From contig QMUI01000037.1 in NCBI GenBank assembly GCA_003660485.1, positions 1 to 7,471 on the forward strand: DNA of 7,471 bases. The letters run 5' to 3'. Every line of letters starts with the position of its first letter. The first letter of the stretch is position 1. This document shows, piece after piece, positions 1 to 7,144 of the stretch. The position numbers were made by a program, and so were the translations under genes. The notes below the pieces were generated by a model that saw nothing but the letters and a program-made list of their open reading frames with translations, was not told where the DNA came from and searched no databases. Origin of the DNA: Thermococci archaeon. Lineage in GTDB: Archaea > Methanobacteriota_B > Thermococci > Thermococcales > Thermococcaceae.

Positions 1-67
1 ATATTGTTATAGTTTTCACCACTTTACTGCACCCAGTACACTGAATATATTCATCATATTTAAACAT
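1..67 (-). CDS. possible partial small CxxC (zinc-finger-like) protein, runs off left edge
   Basis: An open frame starts at an ATG at 67-65 and is still open at the window edge after 22 codons. It begins MFKYDEYIQCTGCSKVVK, with a Cys-x-x-Cys pair at residues 10 and 13 that could be half of a zinc ribbon. An in-frame TAA lies at 82-80, so the ATG is the first possible start. No Shine-Dalgarno sequence precedes it. A TATA-like CTTTTATC on the minus strand (about 110-103) would give a short leader. Nothing here identifies a family: it could be a small zinc-ribbon protein, the start of a transposase with an N-terminal zinc finger, or chance. Coding status is uncertain because the frame is so short. 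Confidence 0.3.
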   Translation of the reverse strand, partial: MFKYDEYIQCTGCSKVVKTITI

Positions 68-117
68 TACAGTGCAATTTTAGGGAATTGAAGGCCATAA
101 GGGATAAAAGACGCTAA

Positions 118-945
118 TCAGACTCCACTGCGAGACTGAAAGACTCGCCTTATGACAGGATCGGGGATCCTGTACTCACCGTAACCAACGTGCTCAAGGA
201 AATTATAATCGACAAGTTTTCTGAGGTATCTTTGGACATCTGCCCTAGCTACCTCCCTCCTTTCTTGAACCTCAAGGGCCTCCTTTATCTCAGTCCACGT
301 GGCAGTCTCTTTTGTAGAGGTTATGTTAGCTACTATCTTCAGCACTGCTCTGTAGCGGGGACTAAGCTCATCGAGCTCAGCAAACTCGGATTCGATGTAT
401 CCCGAAGCCTCATTGATAACTTCGTTTATTGCCTCTTCATGGCCATAGCCATCAACGCGATATGCACCATAGTGAGTGAGCCAACCTACAACTCCATCAA
501 GACTCCTTATTGCAGATAGCAACTCCTTCGGCGGAACACTCATGCCATACTCCCTGAATCCTCGCTCAAGAAACTCAAGACTCTCCGACGGATTGAAACG
601 GTTAAGCTTTATTCGAACATGATAGCGACCATAAAGAGGTGCTTTGTAGTCGTACAAACGGAGAAACTTCTCAAGGACTCCAACCTGAGAGCCAGTAAGG
701 ATAAGTACGATATTCTTTAGCGTATCGTAGACCCACGCAAGAATCTTGGTAAAATCATCATTCGCAAAGCGGAGGTACTGCACCTCGTCGAAAGCGAGGA
801 CAAGCAACTCATTGGACTCATTAAGATCTTGAAGAACCTGTGGCAGAGTGGGCTTCTCGTTCTTAACCTTTACATATTTAAAATTAGAAATGTCTTTCAG
901 GTAATGGACATGAGAAGGATCACGAAAAGTTTTGGACGTGCAGTT
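118..945 (-). pseudogene. relic of an archaeal-type P-loop ATPase (PF01637-like), N-terminus with Walker A missing
   Basis: The frame is open from an in-frame TGA at 948-946 to its stop at 120-118. The only usable start is a TTG at 807-805, giving 229 residues. From that start, Walker B is LVLAFDEVQYLR (residues 2-13), a sensor-1-like stretch is VLILTGSQVG (34-43), family-typical APLYGR is at 56-61, and a C-terminal winged helix (about 150-222) ends in PDPVIRRVF. These are hallmarks of the archaeal ATPase/STAND-like family expanded in Pyrococcus. The 46 in-frame residues upstream of the TTG (for example NFKYVKVKNEKPTLPQVLQDLNES) still look like the segment that precedes Walker B in this family, so the TTG is not the ancestral start. 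The roughly 90-100 residues carrying Walker A (GxxxxGKT/S) are absent, because the carboxypeptidase gene begins only 35 bp further on. Nucleotide binding is therefore unlikely and I call it a 5'-truncated pseudogene. Ten of its 20 Arg codons (TTG-start protein) are CGN, unlike neighbouring genes. Translation of the 229-residue piece cannot be excluded. Confidence 0.75.
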
Positions 946-964
946 TCAAGTAATGTTTATTTGG

Positions 965-980
965 AAAAAATAAGAAAATA
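965..980 (-). terminator. T-rich transcription terminator after carboxypeptidase gene
   Basis: On the minus strand, directly after the carboxypeptidase stop codon, the sequence reads TATTTTCTTATTTTTTCC, with T4 and T6 runs. Oligo-T tracts without a required hairpin are the usual intrinsic terminators in Thermococcales. The placement between the carboxypeptidase and the ATPase relic suits a 3' end. There is no transcript evidence. Confidence 0.5.
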
Positions 981-2474
981 TCAAAGGTACCTCTCCCTAA
1001 CCCACCTAATGAAGTACTCTGCATCCATCTCTTCTCCGATGGCCTTCTTAAGTAGCTCCTTAGGCGGATAAATTGAGCCCCAGCGATGTATCTTCTCCCT
1101 GAGCCATGCCTTTATCGGCTCGAAGTCCCCCTCGGCCACCTTGGCCTCAACGTCCAAATCCTTCTTCATGTGGTAGTAGAGCTGTGCCGCGAGTATCGTC
1201 CCTATGCTGTAAGTGGGGAAGTAGCCTATGCTACCGTGGGCCCAGTGTATGTCCTGAAGTATTCCCTCCCTGTACGTCTTCGGCCTTATGCCGAGGAGTC
1301 TCTCCATCTCTTCGTTCCAGAGCTCAGGAAGATCCTTGGCCTTAACTCCCTCGTTCAGCATCATCCTCTCGAGCTTGAACCTCAGGATTATGTGGAAATT
1401 GTACGTAACTACATCGGCTTCAGTCCTTATGAAGTCAGGCCTCACCATATTGAAGTACAGGTAGACATCCTCGGGCGTGTACTCCTCAATGAACGGGAGA
1501 TTCTCCTTAAGCACTGGATAGAGTAGCTCGACGAACTCTTTGCTCCTTCCAATTACGTTCTCCCAGAACCTGCTTTGGCTCTCGTGTATTCCCAGGCTAA
1601 CGCCTCCCGCGATGGGGGTGAACATGAACCTTTCGTCCTGCTGGAGCTCGTAGAGGGCATGTCCAAACTCGTGGATCGTGCTGAGGACAGTCCTCCTGAA
1701 GTCGAAGCCTTCATATCTCGTGGTGATCCTTACATCCTTGATTCCAAACTCCGTAGTGAATGGGTGGGCTGAAACGTCTATCCTAGCCCTTGTGCCAAGC
1801 GGGAAGCCGAACTTCTCGAGGATCCAGAGGTTAACCTTCTCCATCCACTCCTTCTCGTACTTCTCCTTCTCTAGAGGATGCTCCCTGGGAACTTTGCCCT
1901 CCTCTAATATCTTGTCGAGCAGTGGTTTGAGATCCTTCTCAATCTTATCGAACATCCTAATTACGTCCTTAGTCCTTAGTCCCTCCTCATATAAGTCAAG
2001 TAAGGCGTCATATGGTTCCTCCTCATAGCCCAGGTAGTCAGCGGCCCTCTTTGCCAAGTCAATTATCTTGTCGAGCCAGGGCTCAAACTTCGAGAAATCA
2101 TCCTTGGCCTTAGCCTCCTCCCAGGCCTTTGTGGCTTGGGCTGTAACTTCGCTTACCTCCCTTAAGAACTCGGGTGGGAATGACTTAGTTATTCTAATAG
2201 AACTATCGAGAACCCTAACTACTCCTCTCTCGTACTCATTAAGCTCCTGATCCTTGGCCTTCTCAACCAGCTCAACGAAGTCTGGCCTTAGTAGGAGTTC
2301 CTGGGAGAGGACTGAGAGCTCTCCCTGGGCCACTGATCTCTCCATAATTCCCTCTTTGGGCATGTTTACCTCGAGATCCCAGCTAAGAACGCTTTGTGCA
2401 TGACTTATAGCCCAAATCCTCCTGTATTTAGCTAAGATCTCCTTGATTATCTCGTTCTGGAAGACTTCTTCCAT
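981..2474 (-). CDS. thermostable carboxypeptidase 1 (M32 family metallocarboxypeptidase)
   Basis: A 497-residue cytosolic metallopeptidase that removes single residues from peptide C-termini, with broad specificity; in Pyrococcus it is thought to help complete intracellular peptide breakdown. The zinc site is clear: HEFGH at 268-272 supplies two His ligands and the catalytic Glu269, and HESQSR (297-302) supplies the third ligand, Glu298. Other M32 signatures are present: DVSAHPFTTEFG (233-244), DVRITTRY (247-254), IRTEAD (349-354) and GILQDIHWAHGSIGYFPTY (404-422). Family members are typically about 500 residues, so this copy is full length, and it is nearly identical to the P. furiosus enzyme as I remember it. 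The ATG at 2474-2472 is preceded by GGTGGT (about 2483-2478) at a suitable distance. It is divergent from the kinase gene across 77 bp and ends at a T-rich terminator. No odd or missing catalytic residues were seen. Confidence 0.97.
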   Translation of the reverse strand: MEEVFQNEIIKEILAKYRRIWAISHAQSVLSWDLEVNMPKEGIMERSVAQGELSVLSQELLLRPDFVELVEKAKDQELNEYERGVVRVLDSSIRITKSFPPEFLREVSEVTAQATKAWEEAKAKDDFSKFEPWLDKIIDLAKRAADYLGYEEEPYDALLDLYEEGLRTKDVIRMFDKIEKDLKPLLDKILEEGKVPREHPLEKEKYEKEWMEKVNLWILEKFGFPLGTRARIDVSAHPFTTEFGIKDVRITTRYEGFDFRRTVLSTIHEFGHALYELQQDERFMFTPIAGGVSLGIHESQSRFWENVIGRSKEFVELLYPVLKENLPFIEEYTPEDVYLYFNMVRPDFIRTEADVVTYNFHIILRFKLERMMLNEGVKAKDLPELWNEEMERLLGIRPKTYREGILQDIHWAHGSIGYFPTYSIGTILAAQLYYHMKKDLDVEAKVAEGDFEPIKAWLREKIHRWGSIYPPKELLKKAIGEEMDAEYFIRWVRERYL

Positions 2475-2503
2475 GGAACCACCAAAACACTCTTAATGCC
2501 TCT

Positions 2504-2513
2504 CTTTAAAATC
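2504..2513. promoter_or_regulatory. candidate shared TATA box between carboxypeptidase and kinase genes
   Basis: In the 77-bp divergent gap the only strong AT-rich box is CTTTAAAATC, centred on the palindrome TTTAAA (2505-2510). On the minus strand it reads GAAAAGATTTTAAAG, a purine-rich BRE-like stretch followed by a TATA-like box, which would start transcription some 25 bases on, just before the carboxypeptidase start. Read on the plus strand it lies 42 bp before the kinase ATG, again a reasonable distance, but the BRE match is poor. The minus-strand use is more likely than the plus-strand use. Confidence 0.4.
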
Positions 2514-2551
2514 TTTTCAATGTCAATCTAAACGTTCTACGGGGAAGGAAA

Positions 2552-3373
2552 ATGGTAGAGCTTGTCGTTGTAGGTCATCTATCAATAGACACGATAATTC
2601 TACCTGATGGAAAGAAGATCGAGACCCCAGGAGGAGCTGGAGCCAATGTAGCGATATCAGCCTCCCTAGCGGGCGCAAAGGTTGGCTTAGTGACTAAGAT
2701 AGGAACGGATTTCCCAAGGGAATGGCTGGAAAAGCTCTCCAAGCATGTGGACGTTAAAGGAGTCCAGATTTTGCCTGGTAAAACGCTCCACGTTTGGATG
2801 ATCTATAGGGAAGATGGAAGCGTTGAAGCTCCAGTTGAAGTGGGAGTTGCAGAGAGGATGGGAGAAGTTTCAATTCCCCAGGATTACCTAATGGCAAAGA
2901 TCTTCCATATAGCCCCAACTCCTCTAAAGGAACAATTAAAACTCGTGAATAGACTGAGTGAGAGGAAGATAAGCTTAGATTTCAGCCCAACTTACTACGA
3001 AGACTACAGGAAAGAGAAGGAGCTCGTTAAGGAGATAATATCGAAAAGCTATGTGATATTCCCAAATGAAGTCGAAGCTGAGATCCTCACGGGGCATGAG
3101 GAGGTTAAGAAGGCCGCGGAAGAACTTCACTCCTGGGGTGCGGAGATTATTGTGATAACCAGGGGAAATAAAGGTGTTTTAGTATATGACGGGGAATTTC
3201 AAGAGTTTCCAGCGTTGCCCGCTAAGGTTGTAGACCCAACGGGAGCTGGGGATGCGTTCGCGGGTGGATTCTTGGCTGGTTTGGTTAAAGGGAAAGGAAT
3301 AGAGAAAAGCGTTAACATTGGACTTAAAATGGCTAAAAAGGTTTTAGAAAGATTGGGAGGTTGGAGCATTTAA
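2552..3373 (+). CDS. PfkB/ribokinase-family carbohydrate or nucleoside kinase
   Basis: A 273-residue ATP-dependent kinase of the ribokinase fold. The N-terminal substrate lobe shows VVVGHLSID (5-13) and the glycine-rich PGGAGANVA (26-34). The FPNEVEAEILTG segment (170-181) carries the NxxE motif (Asn172, Glu175) associated with magnesium/phosphate handling. The C-terminal signature DPTGAGDAFAGGF (228-240) holds the anion hole and the catalytic base Asp234. Family members are usually 270-320 residues, so this is complete, with a short lid region. The substrate cannot be read from sequence: sugar and nucleoside kinases share these motifs. The start ATG follows a purine-rich GGGGAAGGAAA, a weaker Shine-Dalgarno sequence than elsewhere in the window. 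The gene is monocistronic as far as visible. Its TAA stop overlaps, on the opposite strand, the stop of the M50 protease gene. All eight Arg codons are AGR. Confidence 0.92.
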   Translation: MVELVVVGHLSIDTIILPDGKKIETPGGAGANVAISASLAGAKVGLVTKIGTDFPREWLEKLSKHVDVKGVQILPGKTLHVWMIYREDGSVEAPVEVGVAERMGEVSIPQDYLMAKIFHIAPTPLKEQLKLVNRLSERKISLDFSPTYYEDYRKEKELVKEIISKSYVIFPNEVEAEILTGHEEVKKAAEELHSWGAEIIVITRGNKGVLVYDGEFQEFPALPAKVVDPTGAGDAFAGGFLAGLVKGKGIEKSVNIGLKMAKKVLERLGGWSI

Positions 3374-3939
3374 ACATAGTAAAGCATGAATGATAGGCCT
3401 TCAAGAACCGCCCAGTAACCAGGGTTCCACTTGAACACCTTAAACCCATCAAGTGGTGGAAAAGGTAGGAGGTTGAAGAAGGCTAGCCAAGCGTTAACGT
3501 GGGCCATGTACGATAAGAGTAGCCAAGCATGGGGATTCATTGAGACTACCTTAAGGATTGCTATAGCAGTGATTGCGACCAAAATGTTAGTTAACGGACC
3601 TGCCAGGGCTATCATGCCCTCGCTCCTTCTGTCCTGCCAGTACTGGTAGGGAGCGTAGATGTACACGGCACCTACGGCTGCGAAAACCCAGGAAGATCCC
3701 GTTAAGAGCTTGGAAAGCATCCCCAGAACGAGTGCCACCGCTATTCCAAAGTCCCACCTCTTGTAATATGCTACGTACCCATAGTGCCTCGCTACCTGTC
3801 TATGGGCAAGTTCGTGAAGGACAAATGCCGTGAAGAGGGCCGGAGCTACGAATAGCATTAACCTGGGCCTAAAGTCTGAGAATATGAGCAATAAAACGAT
3901 GAAAGATATAGCCAAATCCTCAAGTTCTCTCTTTCTCAT
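3370..3939 (-). CDS. M50 (site-2 protease-type) integral membrane metalloprotease
   Basis: A 189-residue multi-pass membrane protein predicted to be an intramembrane zinc protease. The zinc motif HELAH (HExxH, 42-46) lies in a hydrophobic helix (about 27-46). The second site motif, NLLPFPPLDG (156-165), matches the NPxPxxxLDG pattern with Asp164 as the likely third ligand, and AGPLTN (113-118) is the conserved hairpin between them. Other hydrophobic segments lie at about 9-22, 83-98, 110-130 and 138-155. No PDZ or CBS domain is attached, so it is a minimal version; substrates are unknown. The ATG at 3939-3937 overlaps the stop of the KH-like gene in an ATGA arrangement, with GAGGTG at 3953-3948 as Shine-Dalgarno, so the two are translationally coupled. 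It is the last gene of the four-gene minus-strand operon. Its TAA stop shares bases with the kinase stop. Confidence 0.88.
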   Translation of the reverse strand: MRKRELEDLAISFIVLLLIFSDFRPRLMLFVAPALFTAFVLHELAHRQVARHYGYVAYYKRWDFGIAVALVLGMLSKLLTGSSWVFAAVGAVYIYAPYQYWQDRRSEGMIALAGPLTNILVAITAIAILKVVSMNPHAWLLLSYMAHVNAWLAFFNLLPFPPLDGFKVFKWNPGYWAVLEGLSFMLYYV

Positions 3940-4124
3940 CTTGCCCGCACCTCGATTTTCCTGCCAAGGACGAGTTCTGCAGCCTTAACCGCTGCACCTC
4001 CAGTCCCGACTGCAATCCTAACTTGATCCTTTGGGACGTAAACTATTATCTTTTCCCCATCGAACTCTAAGTCTATTATATCGGCCCTTAACATCTCCTT
4101 CAGCCTTCTATATATATCGTCCAT
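3936..4124 (-). CDS. small stand-alone KH-like (NusA-type) domain protein
   Basis: A 62-residue protein that is essentially one small KH-like unit. An N-terminal helix (MDDIYRRLKEMLRAD) leads to strands (DLEFDGEKIIVYVPKDQ). A helix-turn-helix around the GxxG loop, VRIAVGTGGAAVKAAELVLG (GTGG at 40-43), follows, and a last strand RKIEVRAR closes it. The loop and the following helix resemble the second KH domain of NusA-type proteins, which bind single-stranded RNA; the usual Lys or Arg in the loop is Thr here. I prefer the ATG at 4124-4122 because GGTGGT (4134-4129) lies at normal distance before it. A GTG at 4133-4131 in the same frame would add three residues. The gene starts within ten bases of the nadM stop and overlaps the M50 gene by 4 bases. 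RNA binding is inferred; the function is unknown. Confidence 0.8.
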   Translation of the reverse strand: MDDIYRRLKEMLRADIIDLEFDGEKIIVYVPKDQVRIAVGTGGAAVKAAELVLGRKIEVRAR

Positions 4125-4128
4125 ATCA

Positions 4129-4134
4129 ACCACC
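4129..4134 (-). promoter_or_regulatory. Shine-Dalgarno site deciding the start of the KH-like gene
   Basis: GGTGGT on the minus strand begins on the last base of the nadM TAG stop codon and lies 4-6 bases before the ATG at 4124. The alternative GTG start at 4133 falls inside this site and has no Shine-Dalgarno sequence of its own, so the ATG is favoured. Confidence 0.55.
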
Positions 4135-4691
4135 TAATACTCGGGAATCCTTATTGGGGCCTGGAGCTCTTTCTCCGAGGATTCCAAGTTAGTCGCGAGC
4201 ATCCTAATTCTCTCAACCCCCCTAATCTCCTTTATGTACTCGGCCACGCTCTTGGGAACGAGATCTTCCCAGGGCTCTCCCTCGATCATCCTCCTCCTTA
4301 TCTCGGTTGCGGAGAGTATGTCCTTTCTGAACATTGGCTGAACTATAACCTTATACCCTCTCTCCCTGAAGAGCTCGGCAACTAGTGAATTTCCCGTGAA
4401 TACAACCTCAAACTTTGGAACCATGGCTTCAACGTACGGAACCCATATGGAGTTGAAGTTTATGTCTGGGAGGGGAATTAGGTAGTACCTCTTCTTGAAG
4501 CCCGCCTCATCCAAGGCCCTTATGAGCATCTCCATTCTCTCTCCCGTCGTAAAGGGGTTCTTAAGGGTGTGGCTTGCCTGGGCACTTCCTATCCCAATTA
4601 TCACTTCATCCACCTGAGAGAAGACGAATTCTAAAGCTTTTATGTGGCCATTGTGGACGGGTTGAAACCTTCCAACGAAGAGACCCCTCAT
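4134..4691 (-). CDS. nadM: nicotinamide-nucleotide adenylyltransferase (archaeal NadM type)
   Basis: Transfers AMP from ATP to nicotinamide mononucleotide, giving NAD+ and pyrophosphate, the last step of NAD synthesis, in the cytosol. The 185-residue protein has the nucleotidyltransferase signature GRFQPVHNGH (7-16; His13 and His16 of HxGH) near the N-terminus. The second signature, ILSATEIRRRM (125-135), is an archaeal version of ISSTxxR that contacts the ATP phosphates. The length fits the family (about 170-190). The frame can be opened 13 codons earlier at 4730, but the family starts at MRGLFVGRFQ, and GGAGGTGA at 4703-4696 lies four bases before the ATG at 4691, so I chose this start. It follows the SAM hydrolase gene by four bases and is followed at once by the KH-like gene, in one operon. 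Confidence 0.95.
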   Translation of the reverse strand: MRGLFVGRFQPVHNGHIKALEFVFSQVDEVIIGIGSAQASHTLKNPFTTGERMEMLIRALDEAGFKKRYYLIPLPDINFNSIWVPYVEAMVPKFEVVFTGNSLVAELFRERGYKVIVQPMFRKDILSATEIRRRMIEGEPWEDLVPKSVAEYIKEIRGVERIRMLATNLESSEKELQAPIRIPEY

Positions 4692-4695
4692 ACTC

Positions 4696-5490
<795 letters not shown>

Positions 5491-5503
5491 TTAACTTCAC
5501 AAA

Positions 5504-5514
5504 CTTTATTAAAC
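5504..5514. promoter_or_regulatory. candidate shared TATA box between SAM hydrolase operon and lipoprotein gene
   Basis: The 73-bp divergent gap has one clear AT-rich box, CTTTATTAAAC; its core TTTATTAAA (5505-5513) reads TTTAATAAA on the other strand. It lies 30 bp before the plus-strand ATG and 36 bp before the minus-strand ATG, so one box could drive both genes. The plus direction has a better A-rich BRE-like neighbour (ACAAAC). Expected leaders are very short, about 8-14 bases, which would put the transcription starts at or next to the Shine-Dalgarno sites. Confidence 0.4.
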
Positions 5515-5533
5515 ATCACTCCAAAAATCATAT

Positions 5534-5538
5534 GGTGA
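5534..5538 (+). promoter_or_regulatory. Shine-Dalgarno for the lipoprotein gene
   Basis: GGTGA (within ATGGTGAAG) is four bases upstream of the ATG at 5543. It supports this start, which in turn gives an intact lipoprotein signal peptide. Confidence 0.6.
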
Positions 5539-5542
5539 AGTT

Positions 5543-7138
5543 ATGAAACATTTAAAGCTTATCGTGGTAATATTGATATCACTATCATTTGGATGTCTGA
5601 TAAAGCCCCCTGCCGAGGTTAAGTTTGAGCTTGATACGAACGTTATAGGCCCAGGGGACATTTTCCATTTAATAGTAACGATTAATAATACAGGGAAGGT
5701 TGGCATTCTGGCAGCGAACCTTCAGATAGAGGGTGATGATTTCATAATAGTGGCATCCCCCAAACTTACTTCCCCCCTTAAAGTCGGAGAGTCAACTAAG
5801 TTGATATGGACTATTAAGGGACCGGCAATCCCGGGAACTTACACGCTCAAAGTGTACTTGGATATAGTGGATGAACTTCACAGAACTTGGAGGGGAAACA
5901 TATACGAGACGAGGATAAAAGTCGTGAATAAGACGGATAAGAATTCTAAGGTCAATATAAGGATCCTAGCTCCAAATCAGACGTACGGGGGTAAGGTAAT
6001 AACCATCCCAATCGCCGTCACCAATAACCTTCAGTTCGACATTAGGGTGATTAACTTGGAGGTGAACGCAGGGGGTCTGAAGATAATTGAGGCTCCAAAA
6101 GGATCAGTCACAGTGCCCCCAAATTCCACATACACATTTTTACTTAAGGTTAAGACTCCCCCAGAATTTGAAAGGGCAAGAATATTTGTTATCCTTGAGT
6201 ACGGTTCCCAGATGGGAATAGGAAAGAAGGTTTCAGAAAAAGAGATTACCGTCCTATGGCAACCCTGGATGTTATCTGAGGAAGAAATAAGGGAGGCGTA
6301 CGGGAATATATCGGAATGGGTATTTATGGACTCGATCGTGGACAGGTACTGGGAGAACGTTTATGGATCAACATCAATAATTAACAGGCAAGCACTCAGG
6401 GAAAGTATAATGCCCATAATAAATGGTTCAAAGTCCGATATAGAAGCTGCGAGGGCTATCTTTAATTATATTTTCACGCACTTCACGTTCGAAGACAAGG
6501 GGGTCTCGATCCTTAACCCTCAGGTACTCCAAAATTCGACAACTCTATCGCCCATAGAGGCGAACCTCCTAATGGTGGCCTACCTAAGATCAATCAACGT
6601 GCCGGCAAGGGTAATTAGCGTGTACAATGGCGTAGATTGTACGGAATTCCCGTTTGTTGAAGCCTATATCTCCGGAAAATGGTACGTTATAGACTTCAAG
6701 CACATGTTCTTTGGGACGAGAGAGGAATTCATTTCAAGCAGGTGGTTTCCGACAATTTATCAAGAAATAGGGATATTCAACAACAAACTTGTTGCGATAG
6801 AACCTGGAGGAGATCCCCATAACCACGAACAACTGACACAGCTATACCTAGGCATAACCAAGAAAAGCCTGCTAAATGCCCTCTACAACAGGTTAGACAA
6901 GAGGACTTATATGAAGGTAAAGGAGCTATTGGCACTCCTCGACTCTGAAAATGAAAGAATATTCGCACTGTTCTTATTTACCTCTGGGAGCCCAGATGAG
7001 GTTGAGAATCTATTAAACACCGTTAGCGTAGAAAAACTCAGTGGAACGATTAAGGCATTTTATGAGTTCTACTATGACATAAAATGGGAGGAAGACTTTA
7101 GAGTTTACTGGGAGAAGCTCCTTATGACGTACAGGTGA
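5543..7138 (+). CDS. surface lipoprotein with transglutaminase-like fold lacking the catalytic Cys and His
   Basis: A 531-residue exported protein. Residues 1-17 form a signal peptide (MKHLKLIVVILISLSFG) ending at Cys18, a plausible lipobox, so it is probably lipid-anchored outside the membrane. Residues about 25-127 and 135-237 are beta-rich and look like two Ig/CARDB-type domains, each with a central N(N)T or TNN turn. Residues about 295-390 resemble the transglutaminase core: helix IEAARAIFNYIF, then LSPIEANLLMVAYLRSINVPARVIS, then FPFVEAYISGKWYVIDF. In active members the helix starts with Cys (CxDxANLL) and the next strand with His (HAWVE). Here those positions are Ser336 and Phe369; only the Asp (Asp384) remains. 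The only other Cys besides Cys18 is Cys366. The C-terminal 90 residues are helical, with no membrane anchor. Several N-x-S/T sequons (129, 145, 194, 255, 294, 331) fit an extracellular location. It is probably co-transcribed with trm56. Function unknown; enzymatic activity is unlikely. Confidence 0.82.
   Translation: MKHLKLIVVILISLSFGCLIKPPAEVKFELDTNVIGPGDIFHLIVTINNTGKVGILAANLQIEGDDFIIVASPKLTSPLKVGESTKLIWTIKGPAIPGTYTLKVYLDIVDELHRTWRGNIYETRIKVVNKTDKNSKVNIRILAPNQTYGGKVITIPIAVTNNLQFDIRVINLEVNAGGLKIIEAPKGSVTVPPNSTYTFLLKVKTPPEFERARIFVILEYGSQMGIGKKVSEKEITVLWQPWMLSEEEIREAYGNISEWVFMDSIVDRYWENVYGSTSIINRQALRESIMPIINGSKSDIEAARAIFNYIFTHFTFEDKGVSILNPQVLQNSTTLSPIEANLLMVAYLRSINVPARVISVYNGVDCTEFPFVEAYISGKWYVIDFKHMFFGTREEFISSRWFPTIYQEIGIFNNKLVAIEPGGDPHNHEQLTQLYLGITKKSLLNALYNRLDKRTYMKVKELLALLDSENERIFALFLFTSGSPDEVENLLNTVSVEKLSGTIKAFYEFYYDIKWEEDFRVYWEKLLMTYR
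7134..7138 (+). promoter_or_regulatory. Shine-Dalgarno for the tRNA methylase overlapping the upstream stop
   Basis: GGTGA, formed by the final AGG codon and the TGA stop of the lipoprotein gene, lies six bases before the ATG at 7145. It suggests translation of the methylase is coupled to the lipoprotein gene. Confidence 0.6.
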
Positions 7139-7144
7139 TTACCG

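Noticed and set aside
16..57. Box C-like ATGATGA on the minus strand (57-51) with a C'-like GTGGTGA, suggesting a C/D box guide RNA
   Set aside because: No CTGA box D or clear D' is found at the expected spacing inside the window.
190..519. Plus-strand 109-residue frame across the ATPase relic
   Set aside because: It lies opposite recognisable ATPase family sequence and its translation is Cys/Leu-rich with no motif or ribosome binding site.
946..980. Frameshifted Walker A segment upstream of the ATPase relic
   Set aside because: Only 35 bp separate the in-frame stop from the carboxypeptidase gene, too short to hold the missing N-terminal region in any frame.
981..2474. Several long plus-strand open frames opposite the carboxypeptidase (for example 1086-1526 and 1678-2028)
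   Set aside because: They mirror a highly conserved gene on the other strand, have no Shine-Dalgarno sites and their translations are not protein-like; they arise from the codon bias of the real gene.
6638..6640. Cys366 as the true catalytic Cys of the transglutaminase-like domain
   Set aside because: It falls just before the strand where the His should be, not at the start of the helix that carries the nucleophile, so it does not fit the fold's order of residues.
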